The notes beneath the pieces were generated by a model that was not told the origin of the DNA, did not search any database, and saw nothing but the letters and a program-made list of their open reading frames with translations. Source: Psychrobacter urativorans (lineage in GTDB: Bacteria > Pseudomonadota > Gammaproteobacteria > Pseudomonadales > Moraxellaceae). From it: a DNA stretch of 64,000 nucleotides. The position numbers and the translations under genes were made by a program. Where the stretch lies: NCBI RefSeq assembly GCF_001298525.1, contig NZ_CP012678.1, positions 186,001-250,000 of the forward strand, read 5' to 3'. This document shows positions 47,295-55,545 of the stretch, in pieces (positions within the stretch are counted from its first letter, which is position 1; each line of letters starts with the position of its first letter).

Positions 47295-48443
47295 ATGAAA
47301 ATAAATGCACCCAATAAAAATATACCTGAACTGGTGAGTTTTAACATACTAGCGATGGGATGTCAGATTCAAGTTAATTTAAATATCACCAGCCTAAGCC
47401 TGTTGTGCTCAAAGATTGAAATAGAGCAACACACTGCTTTACTGGCAAGTGATGTTCAGCAGAAACTGACGTACTGGGAGCATATATTCAGCCGTTTTGA
47501 TGACAGCAGCGAGCTGATGCGACTTAATAATCATACTGATCAATGGAGGGATGTCAGTGCGGAATTGTTCGAGGTATTGCAACGTGCTATTCAGTTTGTG
47601 CCAAAAACTCAAGGATTGGTAACACCGACTTTACTCCAATCTTTGTGGGCCGCGGGCTATAAGCATTCATTTGAGACGTTACCAAAACTATCCATGCCAA
47701 CCGTACCTGTTATTGACCCAAGCGCCACATTAAATATTAACTCAACTGCCAAAGAAAGTTTTCAAGATACACCTGTAGTCAACTACGACAATCAGAATAT
47801 AGAACGTATTCAACTTCGCCGATTAGCTGATGGACAATATCAAGTCTATCTTCCAGCAGGTATGGCGTTGGATTTGAATGGTTACGTCAAAGGCTGGTGC
47901 GCCATGCAGTTGGCTGAATATATTAGCCAAATTCACGATTGGCAAATTCCCTGTTTGGTAGATATGGGTGGAGATATAGCGATTGGTATGCCTAAACATC
48001 AAGGCACAGATGTTGCGATTACCCCGATTGCTTGGGGAGTGGCTATCGCGAAACCTTATATTATTGACAGTAAGCAAAAGCAAGTTCACGATGATGAAGA
48101 TGTCGCAATCCTTAAAATTAGATCAGGCGCTGTCGCTACCTCTGGGCAAGACTATCGGCGCTGGTGGTATGACGGTCGTTGGCAGCACCATCTAATTCAT
48201 CCTCATTATTCTCGCCCCGTAACAAGCGATGTGCTGACCGCAACCGTACTGGCTACGGACACGATGACAGCGGAGGTATATGCTAAATACTGTGTGATGC
48301 TCGGTCTTAAAGCAGCGATGGCATGGCTTAACAAAAATCATATTGCAGCGCTGTTAATTGATTTTGATAACAAAGTGATGGCGACCTCTGCTCTTGATCC
48401 ATATTTAGTCAAACCAAACTTGATTGCTAGCATAGGAGCATAA
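47295..48443 (+). CDS. apbE: FAD:protein FMN transferase
   Basis: Attaches FMN from FAD to threonine or serine of exported redox proteins. The 382-residue protein has LDLNGYVKGWCAMQLAEYI (about residues 196-214), LVDMGGDIAIG (about 225-235), SGAVATSGQDYRRW, HHLIHPHYSRPV and TDTMTAEVYAK, in the order usual for ApbE. No signal peptide or lipobox is evident (MKINAPNKNIPELVSFNILAMG), whereas most ApbE proteins are periplasmic lipoproteins. There is also an insertion of about 40 residues near 130-170. GGAGG precedes the ATG. The next gene starts two bases after its stop. Confidence 0.88.
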   Translation: MKINAPNKNIPELVSFNILAMGCQIQVNLNITSLSLLCSKIEIEQHTALLASDVQQKLTYWEHIFSRFDDSSELMRLNNHTDQWRDVSAELFEVLQRAIQFVPKTQGLVTPTLLQSLWAAGYKHSFETLPKLSMPTVPVIDPSATLNINSTAKESFQDTPVVNYDNQNIERIQLRRLADGQYQVYLPAGMALDLNGYVKGWCAMQLAEYISQIHDWQIPCLVDMGGDIAIGMPKHQGTDVAITPIAWGVAIAKPYIIDSKQKQVHDDEDVAILKIRSGAVATSGQDYRRWWYDGRWQHHLIHPHYSRPVTSDVLTATVLATDTMTAEVYAKYCVMLGLKAAMAWLNKNHIAALLIDFDNKVMATSALDPYLVKPNLIASIGA

Positions 48444-48445
48444 TT

Positions 48446-49117
48446 ATGAACATTAATAATCCTACCAACAGTCAAACTGTTTTCAGAACAAATCTTCTGA
48501 CTCAAACTTTATGGATTGGATTAATTTTGAGCATTGCTAGTTATGCGCTATTAATGTGGGGAGAAACCGTTTCTCAACTGCTAACCGCCACAGATAAGAA
48601 CTTTTGGTATTTGTCACGCGCAAGTGGGTTTATCGCCTATACTTTATTTTGGTTGGCAGTGGTTTTTGGATTATTGCTAAGTACACGTTTAGGTAAGCAT
48701 TTTAATGCCGCACGAGTATTTGCCTTACATCAATATTTAAGTCTGATTGCAGTGGGCTTCGCTGCTTTTCACGCCGGTGTTTTGTTAGCAGATAATTTCT
48801 TAAATCTGAATTTATGGCAAGTTTTACTACCCTTTGGTTTTCAGACTGAGCGTGTAGGTGTTGCGCTAGGGCAATTAGGGTTTTGGCTATTGTTTATCTG
48901 TGCCTTTAGCTTTTATATTAAGAAATATATTGGACAATCAGCATGGCGCTGGCTGCACTTTTTAACCTTTTTTGCTTATATGTTTATTAGTATTCATGTC
49001 TTTATGGTGGGCTCAGACAGTCGCGCATTGCCTTTATTACTATTTTATGCCAGTAGTCAGACGTTGGTTTTTTTACTAATGACTTATCGACTAGTTGCGC
49101 TAAGACAAGCCAAATAA
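48446..49117 (+). CDS. ferric-reductase-like transmembrane protein
   Basis: A 223-residue inner-membrane protein with about six transmembrane helices and the ferric-reductase/YedZ-like heme-b fold. Candidate heme ligands are HQYLSLIAVGFAAFHAGVL (histidines about 90 and 104) and WLHFLTFFAYMFISIHVFMV (about 172 and 186). There is no FAD/NAD domain, so it should accept electrons from the membrane and pass them to a periplasmic flavin protein. It begins two bases after apbE, so the whole PepSY/small protein/apbE/reductase set is one operon. Confidence 0.85.
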   Translation: MNINNPTNSQTVFRTNLLTQTLWIGLILSIASYALLMWGETVSQLLTATDKNFWYLSRASGFIAYTLFWLAVVFGLLLSTRLGKHFNAARVFALHQYLSLIAVGFAAFHAGVLLADNFLNLNLWQVLLPFGFQTERVGVALGQLGFWLLFICAFSFYIKKYIGQSAWRWLHFLTFFAYMFISIHVFMVGSDSRALPLLLFYASSQTLVFLLMTYRLVALRQAK

Positions 49118-49213
49118 CCATATGTTGAACGGTATGAATTTGCATGAAATAGATTAAAATTATAGGCTACACTGATATATTCAAATTTATGTCTACACGG
49201 TTCGAGGGTATCT

Positions 49214-49912
49214 ATGCACCATTCTATTCATGACGAAGTTCATTTAAGCAATCGTAATCATTGGTTAAGGGCGGCAGTGCTGGGCGCAAATGATGGGCTG
49301 ATTTCCACTTCCAGTTTATTAGTTGGTATCGCTGCGGCAAGTCCAAGCAGTCAGACCTTGCTATTGACAGGGATGGCAGCATTAACAGCCGGCGCTTTAT
49401 CAATGGCGGCAGGCGAGTATATCTCTGTATCGTCACAAGCAGATACCGAAAAAGCTGATTTGGATAAAGAGTTGTATGAGCTGACTAATAACGCTGAGCG
49501 TGAACTTTTTGAGCTGACCAAAATTTATGAGGCAAGGGGACTGGATCACGTATTGGCTCATCAAGTTGCGGTAGCTTTGACCGAGCATGATGCTCTTGAA
49601 GCGCATGCTAGAGATGAGATAGGCTTGAACGATCTCAGCCAAGCTAAGCCGATTCATGCGTCAGTTGCCTCCGCATTATCGTTCATTGTTGGCGCTATTT
49701 TACCCGTTATCGGAATTTTGATATTACCAGCGCAAACACTGGTATGGTCACTGGCATCTTTGACCGTAGTCGGCTTGATTTTGCTTGGAATAATATCTGC
49801 TCGCTTAGGCGGCGCGCCTGTTATTCCCGCGACGGCTCGAGTCGTCATTTGGGGTGTCTTAGCGATGGTAGCAACATCATTGATTGGACGTTTATTTGGT
49901 GTGGCGGTTTAA
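49214..49912 (+). CDS. VIT1/CCC1-family iron/manganese transporter
   Basis: A 232-residue membrane protein with five predicted helices. The N-terminal RAAVLGANDGLISTSSLLVGIAAA (about residues 19-42) and MAAGEYISVSSQADTEKAD (about 64-82) are the diagnostic VIT1/CCC1 motifs. A short metal-binding helical domain follows before the last three helices. Family members export or store Fe2+ or Mn2+. GAGGG precedes the ATG. It follows the ferric-reductase-like gene by 96 bases; whether they share a promoter is unclear, but an iron-related neighbourhood is suggested. Confidence 0.9.
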   Translation: MHHSIHDEVHLSNRNHWLRAAVLGANDGLISTSSLLVGIAAASPSSQTLLLTGMAALTAGALSMAAGEYISVSSQADTEKADLDKELYELTNNAERELFELTKIYEARGLDHVLAHQVAVALTEHDALEAHARDEIGLNDLSQAKPIHASVASALSFIVGAILPVIGILILPAQTLVWSLASLTVVGLILLGIISARLGGAPVIPATARVVIWGVLAMVATSLIGRLFGVAV

Positions 49913-50078
49913 AATACATTCTATTTATAAAAACTATTAAATAGATTCATGTAATCTTCACACTATTTTAATATCAATCTAAGTATCATAAGACTGTCAA
50001 AATTTGATGTTTGTTTTTATATATTCATTAAATTTCATTCCATAAAAAAAGCAAATAATTATCTATCGAGGCGTCGCA

Positions 50079-50687
50079 ATGAACCAAATCAGTGAGTGGG
50101 TGCTGATTATTATGGAAAAATTTGGCTATCTCGGCATTATATTTGCCATGTTTGCCGAAAACGTTTTTCCGCCGATACCCTCAGAACTGATTATGCCAGC
50201 GGCAGGTTTTGCGGTAGCAAGAGGTGATTTAAATTTAATAATGGTCATATTGGCAGGGACGCTTGGCTCCGTTTTGGGAGCACTGCCATTATATTATTTG
50301 GGACGTATATTTAATAAAGAGCGTTTGATTATATTTACTGAAAAATATGGCAAGTATGTGTTTGTTAAACCTGAAGATATACTGTCTTCCAACGATTGGT
50401 TTAATAAACATGGTAAGAAAGCAGTATTTTTTGGCAGAATGGTGCCCGGTATCCGCTCGCTGATATCTATTCCTGCGGGTATGAATCAGATGCCCATGCT
50501 TTCTTTTTTGGCATTAACGGCGTTAGGATCAAGCATTTGGACGACGTTATTGACGCTGGCAGGCTATCACTTTGGTAAAAATTATGAGCTGATTGAGACG
50601 ATACTTGCGCCATACTCGAAAATTTTTCTATTATTGGCTGTCGTTATTATTATCGGTTGGTTGGTTAAACGCCGACTGTTTCATTAG
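50079..50687 (+). CDS. DedA-family membrane protein
   Basis: A 202-residue inner-membrane protein of the DedA/SNARE-associated family. Signature regions are FGYLGIIFAMFAENVFPPIPSELIMPAAGF (about residues 15-44, with the conserved glutamate and prolines) and FFGRMVPGIRSLISIPAGMNQM (about 115-136, with the conserved arginines). DedA proteins are thought to be lipid scramblases, including undecaprenyl-phosphate transporters. GAGG precedes the ATG. It is monocistronic, ending at a terminator. Confidence 0.92.
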   Translation: MNQISEWVLIIMEKFGYLGIIFAMFAENVFPPIPSELIMPAAGFAVARGDLNLIMVILAGTLGSVLGALPLYYLGRIFNKERLIIFTEKYGKYVFVKPEDILSSNDWFNKHGKKAVFFGRMVPGIRSLISIPAGMNQMPMLSFLALTALGSSIWTTLLTLAGYHFGKNYELIETILAPYSKIFLLLAVVIIIGWLVKRRLFH

Positions 50688-50758
50688 TCTGCTATTGATA
50701 ACATCCACTATAAAAATTCTCTGATTCATCTGTTAAATATAAACCACTCAGCTAAAAC

Positions 50759-50798
50759 AAAAACCCTTCACAGATCACATTCTATGAAGGGTTTTTAA
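50759..50798. terminator. terminator between DedA and DUF2058 genes
   Basis: AAAAACCCTTCA pairs with TGAAGGGTTTTT around an internal loop. The genes converge here, and A- and T-runs on both sides suit both directions. Confidence 0.85.
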
Positions 50799-50850
50799 TT
50801 TAGTGAGCGTATAAGCAGAAAAAGTGAAAAATCATCACTTTTCAAAAACA

Positions 50851-51396
50851 CTACCACATTAAATCATCTGGAATCACATAGGCGGCATAAGGGTCGTCAT
50901 CTGCTAGCTCAACCTCTAGTTTATCGTTAGACACCACCATAAAACCTTCCATCTTCGCATTGATACGGTCTGCTAAGGGACGAGGAAGTAGGGCATAGGT
51001 CAGCGTTTGGTTTTCTTCCAACCGTGCAATAACGACATGACCAGCCACTATTTGATCATATAGTTTTTGAGTAATATTGATTTTTTTTACTTTAGAGTGA
51101 TCAACAAACTGATAACTGACTTCACCATTTGTATCCGTAATCTGATGTTGTTTAATCATCTGAATGATATTGGCGGTCAGCATTTTCTGTTCTAAGATTT
51201 GTTGTTTTTCTTGATTAAGCTGTTGATCCTTTTCTATTTTTTTGGCTTGGGCGGCAGCCAACGCTTTTTTAGCTTCTATATTTTCTGCATCGCCCGTTCG
51301 CTTGGCATGCTGAGACTGTTTGCTTAAGAGTTTGGCTTTTTTGCTATCAACCAATCCCGCTTTTAAAAGTTGAGCCTGTAGGGCGTTTTTGGTCAT
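50851..51396 (-). CDS. DUF2058 family protein (YaiL-like)
   Basis: A 181-residue soluble protein. The first 90 residues are a very basic, Lys/Gln/Ala-rich coiled coil (ALQAQLLKAGLVDSKKAKLLSKQ... AAAQAKKIEKDQQLNQEKQQ). The C-terminal part has GEVSYQFVDHSKVKKINIT and LLPRPLADRIN, as in the DUF2058/YaiL family. The basic N terminus suggests nucleic-acid or ribosome contact, but this is inference and the function is not established. Confidence 0.85.
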   Translation of the reverse strand: MTKNALQAQLLKAGLVDSKKAKLLSKQSQHAKRTGDAENIEAKKALAAAQAKKIEKDQQLNQEKQQILEQKMLTANIIQMIKQHQITDTNGEVSYQFVDHSKVKKINITQKLYDQIVAGHVVIARLEENQTLTYALLPRPLADRINAKMEGFMVVSNDKLEVELADDDPYAAYVIPDDLMW

Positions 51397-51746
51397 AATC
51401 CAATCACCGAAATAATGAAGCCTAAATCATAAAGTTTAGGTTATAAAATCTAAAAAATACATGGTAGCAAATTTTGCTAGGAACTGTCATCTATTAAGCC
51501 ACGTAACAGTGGATAAAGGCTCTGACCTGTAGCAAGCAAAAGCAACGCTGTAAGAATAAATGAGCTGCGACTATACTTGCTGTTATGCTTATTTTTAATT
51601 GAAGTTATGAATGGTTAATAGGGCTATTTTATGTATAATATAGTAGCAGGCGGAAACCGTGGCTCTGTATTTGAATGATATTTTTCTATCTCGGGACGGA
51701 CCGATACTTCATACTTATCATGCATTTATGTGCTTTGGAGTTTTGG
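51397..51746. other. intergenic region before the PACE pump gene
   Basis: About 350 bases with no gene that I can support. It contains the divergent promoters of the DUF2058 and PACE genes. An in-frame ATG at 51675 opens the PACE frame early but has no ribosome site, so I treat it as untranslated leader. Confidence 0.4.
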
Positions 51747-52190
51747 TTGATTACTTTATCCCCGCTGAAACGTCGTCTGGTCTATGTGACTATTTTTGAA
51801 ATTATTGCTATTATTTCTTCGACCTTTGTGCTCATGCTATTAAGTGATAGCGATGCTGCAGCATCATTACCGGTTGCAGTGATGGTATCCGTTGTAGCGG
51901 TGGCTTGGAATTTTATTTATAATACAGGATTTGAGGCTTGGGAACGTCGCCGAATGCTGGCGCAGCGTACCTTAATCATACGCAGTATTCATGCGTTAGG
52001 TTTTGAGGGCGGATTGTTCTTAATTTGTTTGCCGTTATATATGGTGTGGTATGATGTTAGCCTGACAAAGGCATTTACGATGGAGGCAGTATTATTGCTG
52101 TTCTTTTTGGTTTATACTTTTGTTTTTACCTTGATTTTTGACAAGATATTCACGCTACCCTATCAATACAAGACGGTATCAGCGTCTTAA
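51747..52190 (+). CDS. PACE-family multidrug efflux transporter (AceI-like), TTG start
   Basis: A 147-residue inner-membrane pump with four helices built from two bacterial transmembrane pair domains. MITLSPLKRRLVYVTIFEIIAI matches the start of AceI, and WNFIYNTGFEAWERRR and RSIHALGFEGGLFLICLPLYMVWY follow it. The PACE glutamate sits in the first helix (FEIIAII). Substrates of relatives are biocides such as chlorhexidine and polyamine-like compounds. I chose TTG because GGAG lies six bases before it and the protein then aligns end to end with AceI. An ATG 24 codons upstream would add an extra hydrophobic helix. Confidence 0.85.
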   Translation: MITLSPLKRRLVYVTIFEIIAIISSTFVLMLLSDSDAAASLPVAVMVSVVAVAWNFIYNTGFEAWERRRMLAQRTLIIRSIHALGFEGGLFLICLPLYMVWYDVSLTKAFTMEAVLLLFFLVYTFVFTLIFDKIFTLPYQYKTVSAS

Positions 52191-52229
52191 TCTGTAATGA
52201 TGGGCGCTAATAGTTGTGTTGATACGTGT

Positions 52230-52390
52230 ATTGATACTATTATACTTCGCTAGTTGCTTCTCGTTATACTCAAGTTCACTATATTAGTACTCTCGCTGAT
52301 GGCAGTATACCTTGTCTGATAATCATAGCGACACATAAACTCGTTCTTCAATACGCCCCAAAATTTCGTTATGGGCGCGTTATCAAACCT
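52230..52390 (-). pseudogene. remnant of an IS3-family transposase (OrfB C-terminal region)
   Basis: On the minus strand, 52387-52250 reads FDNAPITKFWGVLKNEFMCRYDYQT and continues, matching the (Y)DNAxxESFWxxLKxE segment near the end of IS3-family integrases, including its DDE glutamate. The frame then hits a stop. In the neighbouring frame the sequence continues as SELEYNEKQ, the expected next block, so there is a frameshift. No start, OrfA or terminal inverted repeats are seen. It is an old, decayed insertion scrap between the PACE and malic-enzyme genes. Confidence 0.75.
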
Positions 52391-52522
52391 CAGTATTTAG
52401 CACCTTACTTAAATGCAATACTAAATAAGAAAAAGATGCTGATGCTATGTATAATACAGCCCTGTAACATATGGCACGAGTAAATTTTTTCATTCATACT
52501 CCTTTAATAAGAAGATTTTTTT

Positions 52523-54205
52523 ATGCAAAATAAACGTCCATTATATATTCCCTTTGCTGGACCAGCACTTTTAGAGACCCCTTTATTAAATAAGGGCAGC
52601 GCTTTTTCATTAGAAGAACGTGATAGCTTTAATTTAACCGGTTTATTACCCCATAACATTGAGACGATTGAAGAGCAATCATTACGCGCTTATCATCAAC
52701 TTCGCTCATTTACGAGTGATATCGATAAGCATATTTATCTACGTAATATTCAAGATACCAATGAGACGTTATTTCATCATTTGATTGAGCAGCATATTGA
52801 AGAAGTGATGCCGCTCATCTATACCCCAACCGTTGGACAAGCTTGTGAAAAGTTCTCACAAATTTATCGCCGTAAACGTGGTTTGTTTATCTCTTATCCT
52901 GAACGCCACAAAATCGATGACATGCTACAAAATGCCACTAAACAAAAAGTGAAAGTAATCGTTGTCACCGATGGTGAGCGTATCTTGGGCTTAGGTGACC
53001 AAGGTATTGGCGGCATGGGCATTCCAATTGGTAAATTGGCGTTGTATACGGCTTGTGGCGGTATTAGCCCAGCTTATTGTCTACCGATTTTATTAGATGT
53101 TGGTACTAATAATCAGCAGTTACTTGATGACCCTATGTATATGGGTTGGAGAAATCCACGTATTTCTGGTGATGAATATAATGAATTTGTAGACTTGTTT
53201 ATTCAAGCCGTTAAACGTCGCTGGCCAGAAGTTTTATTACAATTTGAAGATTTTGCACAAGAGAACGCGACCCCATTATTAAATAGATATCGCGATCAAT
53301 TATGTTGCTTCAATGATGATATTCAAGGCACTGCTGCTGTTTCAGTCGGTACATTGATTGCTGCGTGTTTAAATAAAGGTCAAAAACTTAGTGAGCAAAG
53401 AATAGCATTTTTAGGTGCAGGTTCAGCGGGTTGTGGTATCGCTGAGCATATTGTTCGCCAAATGCAGCGTGAAGGGTTAACGGAAGAGCAGGCACGTAAA
53501 CAGGTATTTATGGTTGATCGTTATGGTCTGCTAACTGATGATATGACAGAACTACAAGCATTCCAAAAACCATTAGTACAAAAAAAATCAGATCTTGAAA
53601 GTTGGGATAAGAGTCAAGAGTTCAGTTTATTGCAAGTGGTTAAACAAGCGAAAATAACGGTACTATTCGGCGTAAGCGGGCAAAAAGGTCTATTTACACA
53701 AGAGATAGTCGAAGCCTTATGTGTTAATACTGAAAATCCAATTGTATTACCGCTTTCAAACCCAACATCTCGTATTGAAGCCACGCCACAAGAAGTGACT
53801 AACTGGAGTAAAGGCAAGGCAATTGTTGCGACAGGTAGTCCTTTCCCTGATACGACTTTTGAAGGTCAATCTTTCGAGGTTTCTCAGTGTAATAATAGCT
53901 ATATCTTCCCAGGTATTGGCTTAGGTGTTTTAGCATCACGTGCGAAGGGTATCAGCGATAATATGTTGACGGCGGCAAGCCAAGCACTTGCAGATATCTC
54001 AATCGAGTATGAAAAAGCACCCGGTGCAATATTACCGCCTATTAAATTCATTAGAGAGATCAGTGAAAAAATAGCCTATGCAGTTGCACTACAGGCGGTA
54101 GAAGATAAATTAGCATTACCTGTAACGGCAGAAAATTTAGAACGTCGCTTGAGTTCTAATTTCTGGCTACCTAAATACCGTAGCTATCGTCGTACTTCTT
54201 TCTAA
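52523..54205 (+). CDS. maeA: NAD-dependent malic enzyme
   Basis: A 560-residue enzyme converting L-malate and NAD+ to pyruvate, CO2 and [21 protein letters not shown] (about residues 94-110) is the malic signature with its catalytic tyrosine, and [25 protein letters not shown] (about 152-176) carries the catalytic lysine. The metal site is in [16 protein letters not shown] and [16 protein letters not shown], and the Rossmann motif is [15 protein letters not shown] (about 296-310). The length fits SfcA/MaeA. It is monocistronic with its own terminator and connects the TCA cycle to pyruvate. Confidence 0.95.
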   Translation: MQNKRPLYIPFAGPALLETPLLNKGSAFSLEERDSFNLTGLLPHNIETIEEQSLRAYHQLRSFTSDIDKHIYLRNIQDTNETLFHHLIEQHIEEVMPLIYTPTVGQACEKFSQIYRRKRGLFISYPERHKIDDMLQNATKQKVKVIVVTDGERILGLGDQGIGGMGIPIGKLALYTACGGISPAYCLPILLDVGTNNQQLLDDPMYMGWRNPRISGDEYNEFVDLFIQAVKRRWPEVLLQFEDFAQENATPLLNRYRDQLCCFNDDIQGTAAVSVGTLIAACLNKGQKLSEQRIAFLGAGSAGCGIAEHIVRQMQREGLTEEQARKQVFMVDRYGLLTDDMTELQAFQKPLVQKKSDLESWDKSQEFSLLQVVKQAKITVLFGVSGQKGLFTQEIVEALCVNTENPIVLPLSNPTSRIEATPQEVTNWSKGKAIVATGSPFPDTTFEGQSFEVSQCNNSYIFPGIGLGVLASRAKGISDNMLTAASQALADISIEYEKAPGAILPPIKFIREISEKIAYAVALQAVEDKLALPVTAENLERRLSSNFWLPKYRSYRRTSF

Positions 54206-54225
54206 CGGTTAGAAAATACGTATAA

Positions 54226-54269
54226 GAAAGCCGAATGTTACGATTAAACGTAGCATTCGGCTTTTTTTA
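54226..54269 (+). terminator. rho-independent terminator of maeA
   Basis: AAAGCCGAATG...GCATTCGGCTTTTTTT forms an 11-base stem followed by seven T, 20 bases after the maeA stop. Confidence 0.9.
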
Positions 54270-54537
54270 TTACATTAGTTTCATAAGAGAGACAGCTTTG
54301 CTAGAAACTATAGAAGATGTGCTAATAATATTGTGCTAAGGGTGTTGGGAGAATTGAGGTAATGCGAGGTTGTGTCTAAATACTATGGTTGGTGCGCCTA
54401 CAGAGCATCGACCAGATAGTTAAAAGCCTTTAATGGCATGGTTTATATAATTATTCATATTATTTTTAACAACAAATTTAACAACTTGTAGAAAGCTATC
54501 AATTTAGCATCCCATCAATATAATAAATTCAGTTAAT
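54270..54537. other. intergenic region between maeA terminator and CRISPR locus
   Basis: About 270 AT-rich bases with no open frame, repeat or RNA gene that I can support. It marks the boundary between housekeeping sequence and the CRISPR locus. Confidence 0.4.
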
Positions 54538-54573
54538 AAAAAAGCCGTCTATCACTGATAGACGGCTTTTTTG
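54538..54573. terminator. terminator-like hairpin at the distal end of the left CRISPR array
   Basis: AAAAAAGCCGTCTATC and GATAGACGGCTTTTTT are perfect 16-base complements around a three-base loop. Transcription of the left array, on the minus strand, would run into it. Confidence 0.85.
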
Positions 54574-54703
54574 ATATGCAATTTTTCACGCTTTGCTTGA
54601 GCACAGCTTTGGGCTTCGGATGACTGTCTCCCACATGCTAATCCTCTAGAAAATCCTATTTAAAGGATTTTCTCTTGCGAGACTAGAAAAGTAGCACTTT
54701 TTT
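54573..54703. repeat. REP-like intergenic sequence beside the left array
   Basis: Positions 54573-54621 are, in reverse complement, similar to 57232-57287 inside the right array (shared cores GCTGTGCTC and AAAAATTGCAT). 54665-54703 shares TTTTCTCTTGCG with 57299-57331 in direct orientation. Together they look like copies of a short dispersed palindromic element without a gene. More copies in the genome would confirm this. Confidence 0.5.
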
Positions 54704-54708
54704 TAAAC

Positions 54709-54882
54709 GTCTCTCACCTTAGGAGTCAGGGAGCATTTTATACCTTATGGCAATCTTCGGTGTTGTTAACAAAGCAGCGTCTTAATCCCTTAGGAATCAG
54801 GGAGCGTTTCAGACGTTTCAGATTTTTAATTGGGATGCTTTGAATTGTCTTAATCCCTTAGGAATCAGGGAGCGTTTCAGAC
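54709..54882 (-). CRISPR. left CRISPR array, three repeats (one degenerate)
   Basis: Two identical 36-base repeats at 54847-54882 and 54779-54814 are separated by a 32-base spacer. A degenerate 35-base copy at 54709-54743 follows a 35-base spacer. Read on the minus strand away from the leader, the repeat begins GTCTGAAACGCTCCC and ends AAGGGATTAAGAC, with a TCCCT/AGGGA stem. The last copy has decayed at both ends, as expected of the leader-distal end. The repeat differs from the right-array repeat at four positions. The 3' ATTAAGAC would give an eight-base handle like those of type III crRNAs. Confidence 0.9.
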
Positions 54883-54982
54883 TGTACAATTATTTTTATT
54901 ATCAATAAAATCAACTACTTACATTAGGTCATTTAACCAACAAAAGTACTGAACATTAGTTGGTGACATTTTAACCAATTTT
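54883..54982 (-). promoter_or_regulatory. leader of the left CRISPR array
   Basis: One hundred AT-rich bases directly abutting the first repeat. Aligned without gaps to the reverse complement of 56861-56960, 85 of 100 positions agree by my count. Conserved blocks include the TGTACAATTATTTTTATT next to the repeat and ACATTAGTTGGTGACATTTT farther off. Contains TTTAACCAAC and TTTTAACCAA elements. Confidence 0.8.
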
Positions 54983-55003
54983 TAGAGGTTGATTGTACAA
55001 ATA

Positions 55004-55147
55004 ATGAGCAATTATGGGTCTAAAACGTTAAATAGTGACGACTATCTTCATCAGATAAAGTCTGAAAACGCCCTGATTAACAGGGGTAATGCTATAAACA
55101 TTACCGCCGATATGATAGCCGATGTTTACAGGGAGTGCAATAGATAG
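55004..55147 (+). CDS. small ORF of 47 codons between left leader and cas2
   Basis: ATG to TAG, encoding a polar 47-residue peptide that includes YLHQIKSENALINRGNAI and ends ITADMIADVYRECNR. Codon content looks protein-like rather than random. The nearest ribosome-site candidate (AGAGG) is about 15 bases upstream, too far to be good. No family is recognised. It may be a fragment of a lost gene or a small accessory protein. Bases from 55060 also resemble the CRISPR repeat (GTCTGAAAACGCCCTGATTA). Confidence 0.35.
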   Translation: MSNYGSKTLNSDDYLHQIKSENALINRGNAINITADMIADVYRECNR

Positions 55148-55204
55148 TGAATCACTCAGTGGCTATGGCGAGATGGTTTGACTGTTTGACTGTTTGACAG
55201 CCAT

Positions 55205-55495
55205 TTATAACTTTAGTTGTCCACGCTCACTGAACATCATAATATCATCATTATGTTTGCCTATGACGAATGCTTGCTCGAGCGGCTCAACTTCATAAAT
55301 ACGCAGGTCATCATCGGTTGGGTGAATAATCTGCTGCATGGTGATGATAAAGGCATCCATGCGCTGACGAGTCATGGTGCCATAATAGATAGAATACTGG
55401 AGCTGAAAAAAATGACTGCTCACCGTTCTCTGGAGCCGTTGCAGTCTTTTATTATTACTGATGTCATAAGCGATGATAAAACAGATTTTCGACAT
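55205..55495 (-). CDS. cas2: CRISPR-associated endoribonuclease/adaptation protein Cas2
   Basis: A 96-residue ferredoxin-fold protein that forms the core of the Cas1-Cas2 spacer integrase. It begins KICFIIAYDISNNKRLQRLQRTV, the Cas2 signature with the catalytic-site aspartate in YDIS, followed by FFQLQYSIYYGTMT and a late DDDLRIYEVEPL strand. It appears intact and of normal length. It follows the truncated cas1 by 50 bases in the same direction. Without a working Cas1 it may have no partner in this locus. Confidence 0.88.
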   Translation of the reverse strand: MSKICFIIAYDISNNKRLQRLQRTVSSHFFQLQYSIYYGTMTRQRMDAFIITMQQIIHPTDDDLRIYEVEPLEQAFVIGKHNDDIMMFSERGQLKL

Positions 55496-55545
55496 AATTT
55501 CCCATTTTATAAGTGAAGAAAATTAATTTTAGAAAAAGTGATTTT

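Noticed and set aside
55217..55516. 99-codon plus-strand frame over cas2
   Set aside because: cas2 on the other strand has the family signature and sits in gene order after cas1; the plus-strand frame has none.
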